This document shows, in pieces, positions 53,093 through 61,521 of a stretch of 64,000 nt of DNA (positions are counted from its first letter, which is position 1; each line of letters starts with the position of its first letter). The position numbers were made by a program, and so were the translations under genes. The DNA lies in NCBI RefSeq assembly GCF_008807375.1, contig NZ_CP043311.1, positions 152,501 to 216,500 on the forward strand. Reading direction: 5' to 3'. The notes beneath the pieces are model-generated. The model ran no database searches and was not told where the DNA came from. It saw only the letters and a list, made by a program, of their open reading frames with translations. Origin of the DNA: Pseudomonas lalkuanensis. GTDB lineage: Bacteria > Pseudomonadota > Gammaproteobacteria > Pseudomonadales > Pseudomonadaceae.

Positions 53093-54499
53093 ATGCGTCT
53101 TCGTGCAACCGTCGCCGGCCTTGCGCTGGCCATCTCCAGCCTGTCCGCCTCCGCGGAAACCATCCGTATCGCCATCGGCACCCAGGACACCACCATCAAC
53201 TGCGCCACCGGCGGCCTGCTCATCCGCGAGCTGGGCCTGCTGGAGAAGTACCTGCCCCATGACGGCCAGTACAAGGACGCCGACTACCAGGTGGAGTGGA
53301 AGAACTTCACCAGCGGCGCGCCGCTGACCAACGAGATGGTCGCCGGCAAGCTGGACTTCGGCGCCATGGCCGACTTCCCCGGCTCCTTCAACGGCGTCGC
53401 GCATCTGGATGCCGGCAAGCAGAGCCTGTTCATCAGTGTGCTTTCGGGCAGCACCCGCGGTAGCGGCAACGGCATCGTGGTGCCGGCTTCGTCGCCGGTT
53501 CAATCGCTGGCCGAGCTCAAGGGCAAGACCATTTCCGTGCCCTTCGCTTCCACCGCCCACGGCATGCTGCTGCGCGCTGTCGCTGCCCAGGGCTGGGATC
53601 CGGAGAAGGATGTGCGGATCATCGCCCAGCCGCCGGAGATCGCCGGCTCCGCCCTGCGCAGCAACCGCATCGAGGCCCACGCCGACTTCGTGCCCTTCGC
53701 CGAGCTGTTCCCCAACCGTGGCTTCGCGCGGAAGATCTACGACGGCTCCCAGGCCGAGGCGCCCACCTTCCACGGGGCGCTGGTGGACGCGGCCTATGCG
53801 AAGAAATACCCGGAGATCGTCACCGCTTACCTGCGCGCCAGCCTGGAGGCCGACCGCCTGTTCGCCGAGTCGCCTGAGAAGTACAGCGAGCTGATCGAGA
53901 AGGTCACCGGCATCGAGGCCGAGGTGAACTACTTGTTCCACGGCCCCCTCGGCCTGCAGACCCGCGATCTCACCTGGAAGCCTGAATACCGCAAGGCGGT
54001 CGCCACCTCCATCGACACCCTGAAGCTGCTGAAGAAGACCGACCGTGGCCTGGACACCGGCAAGTTCATCGACGACCAGTACATCCGTGCGGCGTTCAAG
54101 GCAGCGGGCCAGGACTACGACAAGGCCCTGAAGAACTACGAGCCGCTGCCGCTCAAGGCCAACGACGCGGTGACCGGCAAGCCCATCACCGACTTCAAGC
54201 GCCTGGCGCAGATCTGGGTGCGTGGCGAAGACAAGGTGCGCCATTACGCGTCGCCGGAAGCGGCTCTGAGCGCGCTGGCGCAGCTGGAGCAGGAAGGCAA
54301 GGACATCCGCGCCATCTACGCCCAGGCCACCGACAGCGGCATCAAGTTGCTGGCCAACCAGGCCTGGTTCGTGCGCAACGACAAGGGTGAGCTGAGTGCC
54401 TTCCTGCTCAAGTCCCAGGCCGAGCAGTACGCCCAGCAGAATGGCGGCACGGCGCTCGACTTCGTCAGCGCCAACCAGAAGCTGGTGGCCCAGCGCTGA
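53093..54499 (+). CDS. Sulfonate/nitrate-type ABC transporter binding protein, extended
   Basis: A 468-residue exported protein (signal peptide MRLRATVAGLALAISSLSASA). The first ~330 residues fit NitT/TauT-type binding proteins (RIAIGTQDTTINCATGGLLIRELGLLE, NEMVAGKLDFGAMADFPGS, LKGKTISVPFASTAHGMLLRAV). The last ~140 residues are an extra part not found in TauA or SsuA. It should capture the organosulfur substrate for the permease and ATPase that follow. The ligand is not predictable; an aryl or alkyl sulfonate is likely from context. Confidence 0.85.
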   Translation: MRLRATVAGLALAISSLSASAETIRIAIGTQDTTINCATGGLLIRELGLLEKYLPHDGQYKDADYQVEWKNFTSGAPLTNEMVAGKLDFGAMADFPGSFNGVAHLDAGKQSLFISVLSGSTRGSGNGIVVPASSPVQSLAELKGKTISVPFASTAHGMLLRAVAAQGWDPEKDVRIIAQPPEIAGSALRSNRIEAHADFVPFAELFPNRGFARKIYDGSQAEAPTFHGALVDAAYAKKYPEIVTAYLRASLEADRLFAESPEKYSELIEKVTGIEAEVNYLFHGPLGLQTRDLTWKPEYRKAVATSIDTLKLLKKTDRGLDTGKFIDDQYIRAAFKAAGQDYDKALKNYEPLPLKANDAVTGKPITDFKRLAQIWVRGEDKVRHYASPEAALSALAQLEQEGKDIRAIYAQATDSGIKLLANQAWFVRNDKGELSAFLLKSQAEQYAQQNGGTALDFVSANQKLVAQR

Positions 54500-54508
54500 C
54501 GCCAACGT

Positions 54509-54572
54509 AGGGCGCGCTGCGCGCACCGGAATCCCACTGCGGGCTTCCCGGTGCGCACGGCACACCCTACGG
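54509..54572. repeat. Intergenic inverted repeat (GTAGGG..CCCTAC type)
   Basis: Edges GTAGGGCGCGC (54509-54519) and GGCACACCCTAC (54560-54571), with an inner GCGCACCGG / CCGGTGCGC pair. It is related in outline to the element at 57499. It lies between binding-protein and permease genes of the same operon. Confidence 0.65.
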
Positions 54573-54589
54573 GAATCGGAGGAGTTCCC

Positions 54590-55369
54590 ATGACGAATCT
54601 CTACCGCTGGCCCCTGCGCCTCGCCTCGCTGGCCGCCTGCCTGCTGTTCTGGCAGCTGGCCGCCAACGCGCGCCTGGACCTCGGGCTGTTCACCTTCACC
54701 TACGTACCCACGCCCGCCGCCGTGCTCGAAGCGGCCTGGCAGTTGGCGCACTCCAGCAAGCTGCTGCCACACCTTGGCAGCAGCTTGTCGCGGGTGTTCG
54801 CCGGCTACCTCGCCGCCGCCCTGCTGGGCGTGCTGCTGGGGCTGCTCATCGGCCGTTCGAAATGGGCCGAGGACAGCCTCCTGCCGCCGCTGGAAGTGCT
54901 GCGGCCGATTCCCGCGGTGGCCTGGATTCCCCTGGCCATCCTGATGTTTCCCTCGTCCGAGCTGTCGATGGTGTTCATCACTTTCACCGGCGCACTGTTC
55001 CCGATCCTGCTCAACACCGTGCACGGCGTGGAAGCGGTAGACCCGCGCCTGATCGCTTCGGCGCGCAGCCTGGGGGCCGGGCGGCTGGCGATCCTCCGTG
55101 AAGTGATACTGCCCGGCGCGGCGACGAGCATCGTCACTGGCCTGGCCATCGGCATGGGGACGTCGTGGTTCTGCCTGGTCACCGCCGAGATGATCTCCGG
55201 GCAGTTCGGCATCGGTTACTACACCTGGGAATCCTACGTGGTGCAGAACTACGCCGACATCGTCGTCGGCATGCTGCTGATCGGCCTGCTCGGCATGGGC
55301 AGCAGCGCCCTGGTGAAGCGCCTGGGCGCGCTCGCCACGCCCTGGTATCACGTGCGGAGGAACGCCTGA
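54590..55369 (+). CDS. Sulfonate-type ABC transporter permease
   Basis: A 259-residue inner-membrane permease of the TauC/SsuC type with about six spans. The EAA-like loop IASARSLGAGRLAILREVILPGAATSIV is at about 160-187 and VLRPIPAVAWIPLAILMF is the family's conserved span. A strong GGAGGAG site precedes the ATG. Its stop overlaps the ATPase start by one base. Confidence 0.9.
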   Translation: MTNLYRWPLRLASLAACLLFWQLAANARLDLGLFTFTYVPTPAAVLEAAWQLAHSSKLLPHLGSSLSRVFAGYLAAALLGVLLGLLIGRSKWAEDSLLPPLEVLRPIPAVAWIPLAILMFPSSELSMVFITFTGALFPILLNTVHGVEAVDPRLIASARSLGAGRLAILREVILPGAATSIVTGLAIGMGTSWFCLVTAEMISGQFGIGYYTWESYVVQNYADIVVGMLLIGLLGMGSSALVKRLGALATPWYHVRRNA

Positions 55370-56223
55370 TGAGCAGCTTCGAACGTGCTGTGGAACCTGG
55401 CCGCATCGAGGCCAGAGGCGTCTCCATCCGCCTGGGGCAGGGCCGCGATGCCTTCGAGGCCGTGCAGTCCCTGGACTTCGTCATCGCACCGGGGGAGTTC
55501 GTCTGCATCCTCGGCCCTTCGGGTTGCGGCAAGTCGACCCTGCTCGGCGCCCTCGCCGGCCACCTCAAGCCCAGCGCCGGCCGCCTGGATGTGGATGGCC
55601 AGCCGGTCGAGGGACCGTCGCCCGAGCGCGGCATGGTGTTCCAGCACCACACGCTCCTGCCCTGGCGCAGCGTGCTCGACAACGTCGCCTTCGGCCTGAA
55701 GATGCAGGGCATCGGCAAGCTCGAAAGGCAGCGCCGCGCCGCCGAGTTCCTCGGCCTGGTGGGGCTGGCGGATTTCGCCGAACGCTGGCCCAGCCAGCTC
55801 TCCGGCGGCATGCAGCAGCGCGCCGAGATCGCCCGCGTGCTGATCAATCGCCCTCGTCTGTTACTGATGGATGAACCCTTCGGCGCGCTGGACGCACAGA
55901 CCCGTTCGCGCATGCAGGAACTGCTGCTGGATATCTGGACGCGCATCCGCACCACCGTGGTGTTCGTCACCCACGACATCGACGAGGCGCTGTTCCTCGC
56001 CGACCGCATCCTGGTGATGAGCCCGCGTCCCGGCCGCTTCATTGAAGACCTGCGCCTGGATTTCCCGCGTCCGCGCCGCGCCAGCCTGCTCACCAGCCCC
56101 GGCTTCACCCATCTGAAGCGTCATTGCCTGGAACTGCTGCGCCATGAAGACGGCCGCGAGCTGCCACGCCTGACCCCGCTGGGACTGCCTACCGACCACC
56201 CGCCCTTGCGAGTCGCCCTATGA
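55369..56223 (+). CDS. Sulfonate-type ABC transporter ATP-binding subunit
   Basis: A 284-residue ABC ATPase (TauB/SsuB type). Walker A GPSGCGKS is at 49-56, the signature LSGGM at 144-148 and Walker [13 protein letters not shown] just after 160. The C-terminal ~50 residues extend beyond TauB. The ATG overlaps the permease stop, and its last four bases overlap the HEAT gene. It completes a full import system with the two genes upstream. Confidence 0.92.
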   Translation: MSSFERAVEPGRIEARGVSIRLGQGRDAFEAVQSLDFVIAPGEFVCILGPSGCGKSTLLGALAGHLKPSAGRLDVDGQPVEGPSPERGMVFQHHTLLPWRSVLDNVAFGLKMQGIGKLERQRRAAEFLGLVGLADFAERWPSQLSGGMQQRAEIARVLINRPRLLLMDEPFGALDAQTRSRMQELLLDIWTRIRTTVVFVTHDIDEALFLADRILVMSPRPGRFIEDLRLDFPRPRRASLLTSPGFTHLKRHCLELLRHEDGRELPRLTPLGLPTDHPPLRVAL

Positions 56224-57185
56224 CCATCCGTGAAACCGACAACCCCGACATTCTCGACCTGCTGCCACGCCTCGCCGCTGACGATGCCGGTGTGCGCCGC
56301 ATCGCCCTGATCGAACTGGCCGACCTGGAAGACCCGGAGGGCCTGCCCTGGCTCACCGACGCGCTGGTGGTGGACCCGGCCGCCGAGGTGCGCGCCGAGG
56401 CCGCGCGCCTGCTGGAAGCCTGGGAAGAGCCGGAAGTCGTGCAGGCCCTGTGTGCCGCCCTGGCGGACGCCGCCGAACCCGTGCGCCTGGCCGCCGCCCA
56501 GAGTCTGAGCGAGCTGAAGAGCCTGGAGGCGGGGCAACTGATCCTGCCCTGGGTGACTCACGCCGATGCTTTCGTGCGCAGCAGCGCCCTGCGTGCCCTG
56601 CGCGAATTGCGCCTGGAGGATGCGGCAGGTCCGGCGCTGCTGGCGCTGAGCGACAGCGACGCGACGGTGCGCCGCGAGGCAGTGGGCATCCTGGGTTGGC
56701 TCAAGCACGGCGAGGCACTGCCGGCGCTGGCGCGCCTGGCCAGCGACGATGCCGACACCGAAGTGCGTCGCGCCGCCACCGGCGCCCTTGGCCTGGCGCG
56801 CGATGCCGGGGTACTGCCGGCACTGTATGCGGCCTTGCGCGATACCGCCTGGCAGGTCCGCGAGGAAGCCGCCACCACCCTCGGCAAGGTCGGGCTGGCC
56901 GAAGCCGGCCCCGCGCTGGTCAAGGCCCTGGAGGACGACTACTGGCAGGTCCGCCTGCGCGCCGCCCGTGCCCTGGGGCGCTTGCGTTATCGGCAGGCCC
57001 TCGCCGAGCTGGCCACCCTGCTTGGCCATGGCATCGCCAACCTGCGCAAGGAAGCGGCGCTGTCCCTGGGCGAACTGGGCGATGCCGCCGCGTTGCCGGC
57101 GTTGTGTCAGGCGGAAGCCGACGGCGACCCGGAAGTGCGCAAGGCCGTGCGCATCGCTCTGGCGCAACTGCAGGGGGTGGCCTGA
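56220..57185 (+). CDS. HEAT-repeat protein
   Basis: A 321-residue protein made almost wholly of about nine HEAT (PBS-lyase-type) helical repeats of roughly 31 residues, such as VRLAAAQSLSELKSLEAG, VRREAVGILGWLKHGEALPALARL and VRLRAARALGRLRYRQALAELATL. Such solenoids act as scaffolds for protein binding, cofactor attachment or complex assembly; no catalytic residues are seen. Overlaps of four bases with the ATPase and one base with the next gene tie it firmly to the operon. A role in assembling or stabilising the flavoprotein-ferredoxin or the transporter is inference. Confidence 0.82.
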   Translation: MTIRETDNPDILDLLPRLAADDAGVRRIALIELADLEDPEGLPWLTDALVVDPAAEVRAEAARLLEAWEEPEVVQALCAALADAAEPVRLAAAQSLSELKSLEAGQLILPWVTHADAFVRSSALRALRELRLEDAAGPALLALSDSDATVRREAVGILGWLKHGEALPALARLASDDADTEVRRAATGALGLARDAGVLPALYAALRDTAWQVREEAATTLGKVGLAEAGPALVKALEDDYWQVRLRAARALGRLRYRQALAELATLLGHGIANLRKEAALSLGELGDAAALPALCQAEADGDPEVRKAVRIALAQLQGVA

Positions 57186-57499
57186 TGGATACCCCCAACA
57201 GCCTGCGCAATTCCCTCGGCGAGGCGCAGCTGACCCTGGAGTGGGCCGATGGTGAGCAACAGCAGATCAGCCACACCCGCCTGCGTGGCGCCTGCCCCTG
57301 CTCGCAATGCAAGTCGGCGCGGCTGCGCGGGGTGATATCCATGGTGGATGAGGGCGTGCGCCTGGAGCGCATCGCCCTGCAGGGTTATGGCGTGCAACTG
57401 GTGTTCAGCGACGGCCACGAGCGCGGCATCTATCCCTGGGAATACCTGCGGGAGTTGGGCGGCATGTCAATGGCCAGCCGGATGAAGCCGATTCGGTAG
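57185..57499 (+). CDS. DUF971 (GBBH-like N-terminal domain) protein
   Basis: A 104-residue protein of the DUF971 family. The core LTLEWADGEQQQISHTRLRGACPCSQCKSARLRG carries Cys37, Cys39 and Cys42, like the metal-binding knuckle of gamma-butyrobetaine hydroxylase N-terminal domains; ALQGYGVQLVFSDGHERGIYPWEYLREL is the second signature. Stand-alone members are often linked to iron-sulfur assembly. It is the last gene of the operon, with ATG overlapping the HEAT stop. A role in loading the ferredoxin clusters is plausible but unproved. Confidence 0.82.
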   Translation: MDTPNSLRNSLGEAQLTLEWADGEQQQISHTRLRGACPCSQCKSARLRGVISMVDEGVRLERIALQGYGVQLVFSDGHERGIYPWEYLRELGGMSMASRMKPIR

Positions 57500-57574
57500 G
57501 GTGCGCCGTGCGCACCAGCGGTTTGACGGGGTGCCGAAGCCGATTCCGGAATCGGTGCGCACAGGGCACCCTAG
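57499..57574. repeat. Intergenic inverted repeat (GTAGGGTGCGC type)
   Basis: Edges GTAGGGTGCGCCGTGCGCACC and GGTGCGCACAGGGCACCCTA around a GATTCCGGAATC centre. Related to the elements at 27423 and 54509. It follows the last gene of the operon. Confidence 0.7.
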
Positions 57575-57597
57575 GTTCTGTGAGGTTGGTGAACCTG

Positions 57598-57635
57598 TGG
57601 GAGCGAATTTATTCGCGAATGAATTCGCCCCCACG
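57598..57635. repeat. REP-like inverted repeat overlapping the OPT gene end
   Basis: GTGGGAGCGAATTTATTCGCGAATGAATTCGCCCCCAC hairpin, the same family as at 17358. The minus-strand OPT gene runs into it: its last codons (..GGEFIRE) and stop lie inside the element. Confidence 0.8.
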
Positions 57636-59663
57636 TTGCGTGCCCAGCACATGCCGGCAGAACGCGATGCAAACCAGGGCGAAGACGATGAGGCCGAGCC
57701 ATTCGGCGGTTTCGCTGAAACCGGGACCGACCAGGGCCAGCGGGGCATCCTTGCCGGAAGTGCCGATCAGCCCGGCGAGCAGGATGCCCATCAGGCTCTC
57801 ACCGACGATCAGCCCCGAGGCCAGCAGCACGCCCCGGCGACGGGGCACTTCGGCGTAGCCGTCCAGCGCCTGCCCGGCGGCCGTGGCGTGCCGTTGCAGG
57901 CGACGATCGATGATCCAGCCCAGCGCCGCACCTATCACCAGGGTCATGCCGATGGTCGGCGGCAGGTAGATGCCCAGCCCCACCGCCAGCACCGGCAGGC
58001 TGGCCTTGCGGGTGCGGCGCAGGGCGAGGTCGACGAGGATCAGGGCGATCCCCAGCGCCACGCCGATGAGGATCATGTTCCAGTTCAGTGCGTCGTTGAA
58101 AATACCGCTGGCGATGGCCGTCAGCAGCGTGGCCTGGGGCGCGGCGAGGGCCTGCTGCGCGTCCATGCCTTCGCGGGGCAGGGCGCCGGGGAAGCCGTAG
58201 GCGCTGTACAGCAGATCGAGTACCGGCGGGATCACCAGTGCGCCAACCAGGCAGCCGACGATCAGCGCTACCTGCTGGCGCCAGGGTGTGGCGCCCACCA
58301 GATAGCCGGTCTTGAGGTCCTGCAGGTTGTCATTGGAGATGGCCGCAATGGCCAGTACCACCGAGGTGGTGAACAGCGCCAGGGCGATAGCGACCTTGCC
58401 GCCCGCCAGTTGCAGCAGGCCGGTCTCCAGGCTGCCCATGCCGAGGATCAGCAGCGACACCAGGATCACCGCGATGATGCCGATGCCGGAGATCGGGCTG
58501 CTGGACGAACCCACCAGCCCGGCCATGTAGCCGCAGGCGGCGGCGATCAGGAAGCCGAAGAAGAAGGCGAAGAACACGCAGCCGGCCACGAAGCCCCAGA
58601 ACCCGAAGCCGGACAATTCCGGCGCGGCCTCGTGGAGGAAGTTGGCGAAGACGCCGAGCAGCGCGAGCAACAGCAGCCCAGCCAGCAGCAGGATCGACCT
58701 GGGCGGCATGTCGCGCTCGGTGCGAGCGGTGCTTATCTCGCCCCTGCCGCGAACGGCGCGAAGTGACGTCCACACGCCTTGCGCCATGGGCTTGAACAGG
58801 GTGGCCAGGGTCCAGAGCGCGGCGATGCCGATGGTGCCGGCGCCGAGGAAACGTACCTGCGAACTCCACAGCTGGGTGGCCAGCTCACTCAAGCCCTGGC
58901 CCTCGGCCGGCATGGCGTTGAAGGTCAGCAGCGGCACCGCCACACCCCAGCAGATCAGCACGCCGACGAGGATAGCGATGCCGGCGGTGATGCCCATCAG
59001 GTAGCCAGCGCCGACCAGGGCGAAGGAGAACCCGGTGGAAAAGCGGAAGGCCGCCTGCCCGGCCCCCAGCCACAAGCTGATGCTCTCGCCGAGCACCTTG
59101 AAGCCGCTGCTGCACAGGCTGAAGGCCGCGGCCACCAGGCCGCCGCCGAGGATGTCGCGCAGGCCGGGTTCGCCGCGACGCTGGGCTGCGGTCTTGTCGT
59201 CGCCTTCGTCGCTGCTGCCGACCCGAAGGATCTCCGCCGCCGCCACGCCTTCGGGATAGGGCAGCTCGCTCTGCACCACCATCACACGGCGCAGGGGGAT
59301 GGTGTAGAGCACGCCGAGGATGCCGCCGATGGCGCAGATCATCGCGGTCTGCCAGAAGGGAAAACCTGCCCAGTAACCGATCATCAGCAGGCCGGGGAGG
59401 ATGAAGATGATCGAGGACAGGGTGCCGGCCGCCGATGCCTGGGTCTGCACCATGTTGTTCTCGAGGATGTTCGAGCCCTTGAAGTAGCGCAGTACCGCCA
59501 TGGAGATCACGGCGGCGGGAATCGACGAGGCGAAGGTCAGGCCGACCTTGAGGCCGAGGTAGACGTTGGAAGCGGTGAAGACCAGGGTGATCAGCGCGCC
59601 CAATATCAGTCCGCGCAGGGTGAGTTCGGGCAGGTCGAGGTGGTCAGGGACACGGTCCGTCAT
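57609..59663 (-). CDS. OPT-family oligopeptide/metal-chelate transporter
   Basis: A 684-residue inner-membrane protein with about 15-16 hydrophobic segments. The N-terminal LTLRGLILGALITLVFTASNVYLGLKVGLTFASSIPAAVISMAVLRYF and SSSSPISGIGIIAVILVSLLI are typical of bacterial OPT proteins. Family members carry peptides or metal-siderophore complexes. GGAGAGCGAC precedes the ATG at 59663. The extreme C-terminus (GGEFIRE) is encoded by a REP element, so the original gene end was probably altered by its insertion. It is convergent with the DUF971 gene and lies downstream of tauD on the same strand. Confidence 0.85.
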   Translation of the reverse strand: MTDRVPDHLDLPELTLRGLILGALITLVFTASNVYLGLKVGLTFASSIPAAVISMAVLRYFKGSNILENNMVQTQASAAGTLSSIIFILPGLLMIGYWAGFPFWQTAMICAIGGILGVLYTIPLRRVMVVQSELPYPEGVAAAEILRVGSSDEGDDKTAAQRRGEPGLRDILGGGLVAAAFSLCSSGFKVLGESISLWLGAGQAAFRFSTGFSFALVGAGYLMGITAGIAILVGVLICWGVAVPLLTFNAMPAEGQGLSELATQLWSSQVRFLGAGTIGIAALWTLATLFKPMAQGVWTSLRAVRGRGEISTARTERDMPPRSILLLAGLLLLALLGVFANFLHEAAPELSGFGFWGFVAGCVFFAFFFGFLIAAACGYMAGLVGSSSSPISGIGIIAVILVSLLILGMGSLETGLLQLAGGKVAIALALFTTSVVLAIAAISNDNLQDLKTGYLVGATPWRQQVALIVGCLVGALVIPPVLDLLYSAYGFPGALPREGMDAQQALAAPQATLLTAIASGIFNDALNWNMILIGVALGIALILVDLALRRTRKASLPVLAVGLGIYLPPTIGMTLVIGAALGWIIDRRLQRHATAAGQALDGYAEVPRRRGVLLASGLIVGESLMGILLAGLIGTSGKDAPLALVGPGFSETAEWLGLIVFALVCIAFCRHVLGTQRGGEFIRE

Positions 59664-59735
59664 GTCGCTCTCCAGGGGATATGCCGGCGGGGTTGTGCCG
59701 GCACGCGAAAGCCTAGACCACGGGGTGCAGCCCGA

Positions 59736-60569
59736 TCAGTACGGCCTGTCCCCCAGAATCGTCGCGCGGTGCATCACGCGGCGCTGCGGGCGGTAGTCGT
59801 CCACGGCGAAATGCTGGGTGATGCGGTTGTCCCAGAAGGCCACGTCGCCCACCTGCCAGCGCCAGCGGATGGTGAATTCCGGGCGGGTCGCGTGGGCGAA
59901 GAGCAGGCGCAACAGCGCGTCGCTCTCCGCCGCCGAGAGTTCATTGATGCGGGTGGTGAAGCCCTCGTTGACGAACAGCCCCTTGCGCCCGGTGACCGGG
60001 TGGGTGCGTACCACCGGATGGCTGCGCGGCGGGTGCTTGCGCTTGGCGTCTTCCAGGCGCTCGTGTTCTTCGGCGGTGAGGCTGAAGCGCTCCTCGGGGA
60101 AGGAACGGGACAGGTCGTGGGTGGCGGTGAGGCCTTCGAGCAGTTTCTGGATGGGTTTCGACAGCGCGTCGTAGGCCGCGCTGCTGCTGGCCCAGAGCGT
60201 GTCGCCGCCGTAGGGCGGGAGCTGCTTGGCGGCGAGCACCGCGCCGAGCGCCGGGGTTTCCAGGAAGGTCACGTCGGTGTGCCAGAGGGCGTTGTCGCGC
60301 ACGTCGGTGACGGCGGTATCCAGCACCAGCACTTCCGGCTGGCCGGGGATGTTCGGGTAGATCGGGTGGATATGCAGGTCGCCGAAATTGCGGGCGAAGG
60401 CGGCCTGCTGCTGCGGGTTCAACGGCTGGTCGCGGAAGAACAGCACCTGGTGGGTGAGCAGCGCGCTTTCCACCGCTTCACGCAGCGCGGCGTCGAGCGG
60501 TTTGCTGAGGTCGAGCCCTTCGACCACGGCACCGAGGGCGGGGGAGAGCGGAGTGATGTGGAGTGTCAT
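59736..60569 (-). CDS. tauD: Taurine dioxygenase family protein
   Basis: A 277-residue Fe(II)/2-oxoglutarate-dependent dioxygenase. The metal ligands are His97 and Asp99 in LWHTDVTF and the distal His267 in RVMHRATI near the C-terminus; the Arg and Thr contacts for 2-oxoglutarate lie nearby. It should hydroxylate taurine or a related sulfonate beside the sulfonate group, releasing sulfite and an aldehyde. GAGGTGC precedes the ATG at 60569. It is last in tauABCD, with a repeat in the tauC-tauD gap. Confidence 0.88.
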   Translation of the reverse strand: MTLHITPLSPALGAVVEGLDLSKPLDAALREAVESALLTHQVLFFRDQPLNPQQQAAFARNFGDLHIHPIYPNIPGQPEVLVLDTAVTDVRDNALWHTDVTFLETPALGAVLAAKQLPPYGGDTLWASSSAAYDALSKPIQKLLEGLTATHDLSRSFPEERFSLTAEEHERLEDAKRKHPPRSHPVVRTHPVTGRKGLFVNEGFTTRINELSAAESDALLRLLFAHATRPEFTIRWRWQVGDVAFWDNRITQHFAVDDYRPQRRVMHRATILGDRPY

Positions 60570-60589
60570 GGCAGCACCTCGAAGTCGGG

Positions 60590-60640
60590 AATTGTTGGGC
60601 TTCGCTGCGCTCGCGGAACGCCGCCCGGCCCAACCTACCA
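60590..60640. repeat. Inverted repeat between tauC and tauD
   Basis: TTGTTGGGCTTCGCTGCGCTCGC and GGCCCAACCTACC, the GTAGGTTGGG-type element (minus-strand reading) also seen in part at 52559. It separates tauC and tauD and could reduce read-through. Confidence 0.6.
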
Positions 60641-60687
60641 GTGCGCAGGTTGTGGCTGAGCTACCCGAAGCCCAACGAGAATGAGGG

Positions 60688-61521
60688 TCAGCGGCTCTGC
60701 CCATGCCAGGGCACGAGCTTGCGTTGCAGGGCGCGCAGGCCGAGTTCGAGGGCGAAGGCGATCAGGGCGATGACGAGGATGCCGAGGATCACCACATCAG
60801 TGACCAGGAACTGCGCCGCCGACTGCACCATGAAACCGAGGCCGCGGGTGGCGGCCACCAGTTCGGCGGCAACCAGGGTCGACCAGCCGACGCCGAGGCC
60901 GATGCGCACGCCGGTGAGGATGTCCGGCAGGGCGCTGGGCAGGATCACATGGCGGATCAGTTGCGCCTGGCTGGCACCGAGGGACTGCGCCGCGCGTAGC
61001 CGCGCCGGGTCGACATTGCGCACGCCGGTGGCGGTGGCGATGGCGATGGGGGCGAAGATCGCGAGGAAGATCAGCAGCACCTTGGACAGCTCGCCGATGC
61101 CGCACCAGATGACGATCAGGGGCAGGTAGGCCAGCGGCGGAATGGGCCGGTAGAACTCGATCAGCGGGTCGAAGATGCCACGGGCGATACGGTTACGGCC
61201 GATGGCGATGCCCAGGGGCACGGCGGTCAGCACCGCCGCCAGCAGGGCCAGGCCGATGCGCCCGAGGCTCGCGCCCAGGTGCTGCCAGAGGCTGGCCTCC
61301 ATGTAGCCCTGGGTCAGCAGGGTCCAACCCTTGCGGGCGATGGCCTGGGGGCTGGGCAGGAACAGGGGTTCGATCAGGCCGGCGGCGGTCACCGCCCACC
61401 AGCCCAGCAGCAGGCTGCCGAGGGTCAGCAGGCTGATGGACAGCGTGCTGAGCGGCGGGCGCTGACGGGGTTTCACGGTCGGATTGGCCTTGCTGGCCAG
61501 GGGCAGGTCGAGGCTGCTCAT
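60688..61521 (-). CDS. tauC: Taurine ABC transporter permease
   Basis: A 277-residue permease with about six spans. The EAA-like loop [29 protein letters not shown] is at about 175-203 and [21 protein letters not shown] is the family span. Four bases overlap tauB. It imports taurine bound by TauA. Confidence 0.92.
   Translation of the reverse strand: MSSLDLPLASKANPTVKPRQRPPLSTLSISLLTLGSLLLGWWAVTAAGLIEPLFLPSPQAIARKGWTLLTQGYMEASLWQHLGASLGRIGLALLAAVLTAVPLGIAIGRNRIARGIFDPLIEFYRPIPPLAYLPLIVIWCGIGELSKVLLIFLAIFAPIAIATATGVRNVDPARLRAAQSLGASQAQLIRHVILPSALPDILTGVRIGLGVGWSTLVAAELVAATRGLGFMVQSAAQFLVTDVVILGILVIALIAFALELGLRALQRKLVPWHGQSR

Noticed and set aside
53069..55351. Long minus-strand frame of 760 codons opposite the binding-protein and permease genes
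   Set aside because: Low-complexity shadow of high-GC codon bias; the plus-strand genes have clear families, signal peptide and ribosome-binding sites.
57501..58766. Plus-strand frame of 421 codons opposite the OPT gene
   Set aside because: Begins in an intergenic repeat and is antisense to a well-formed membrane transporter.
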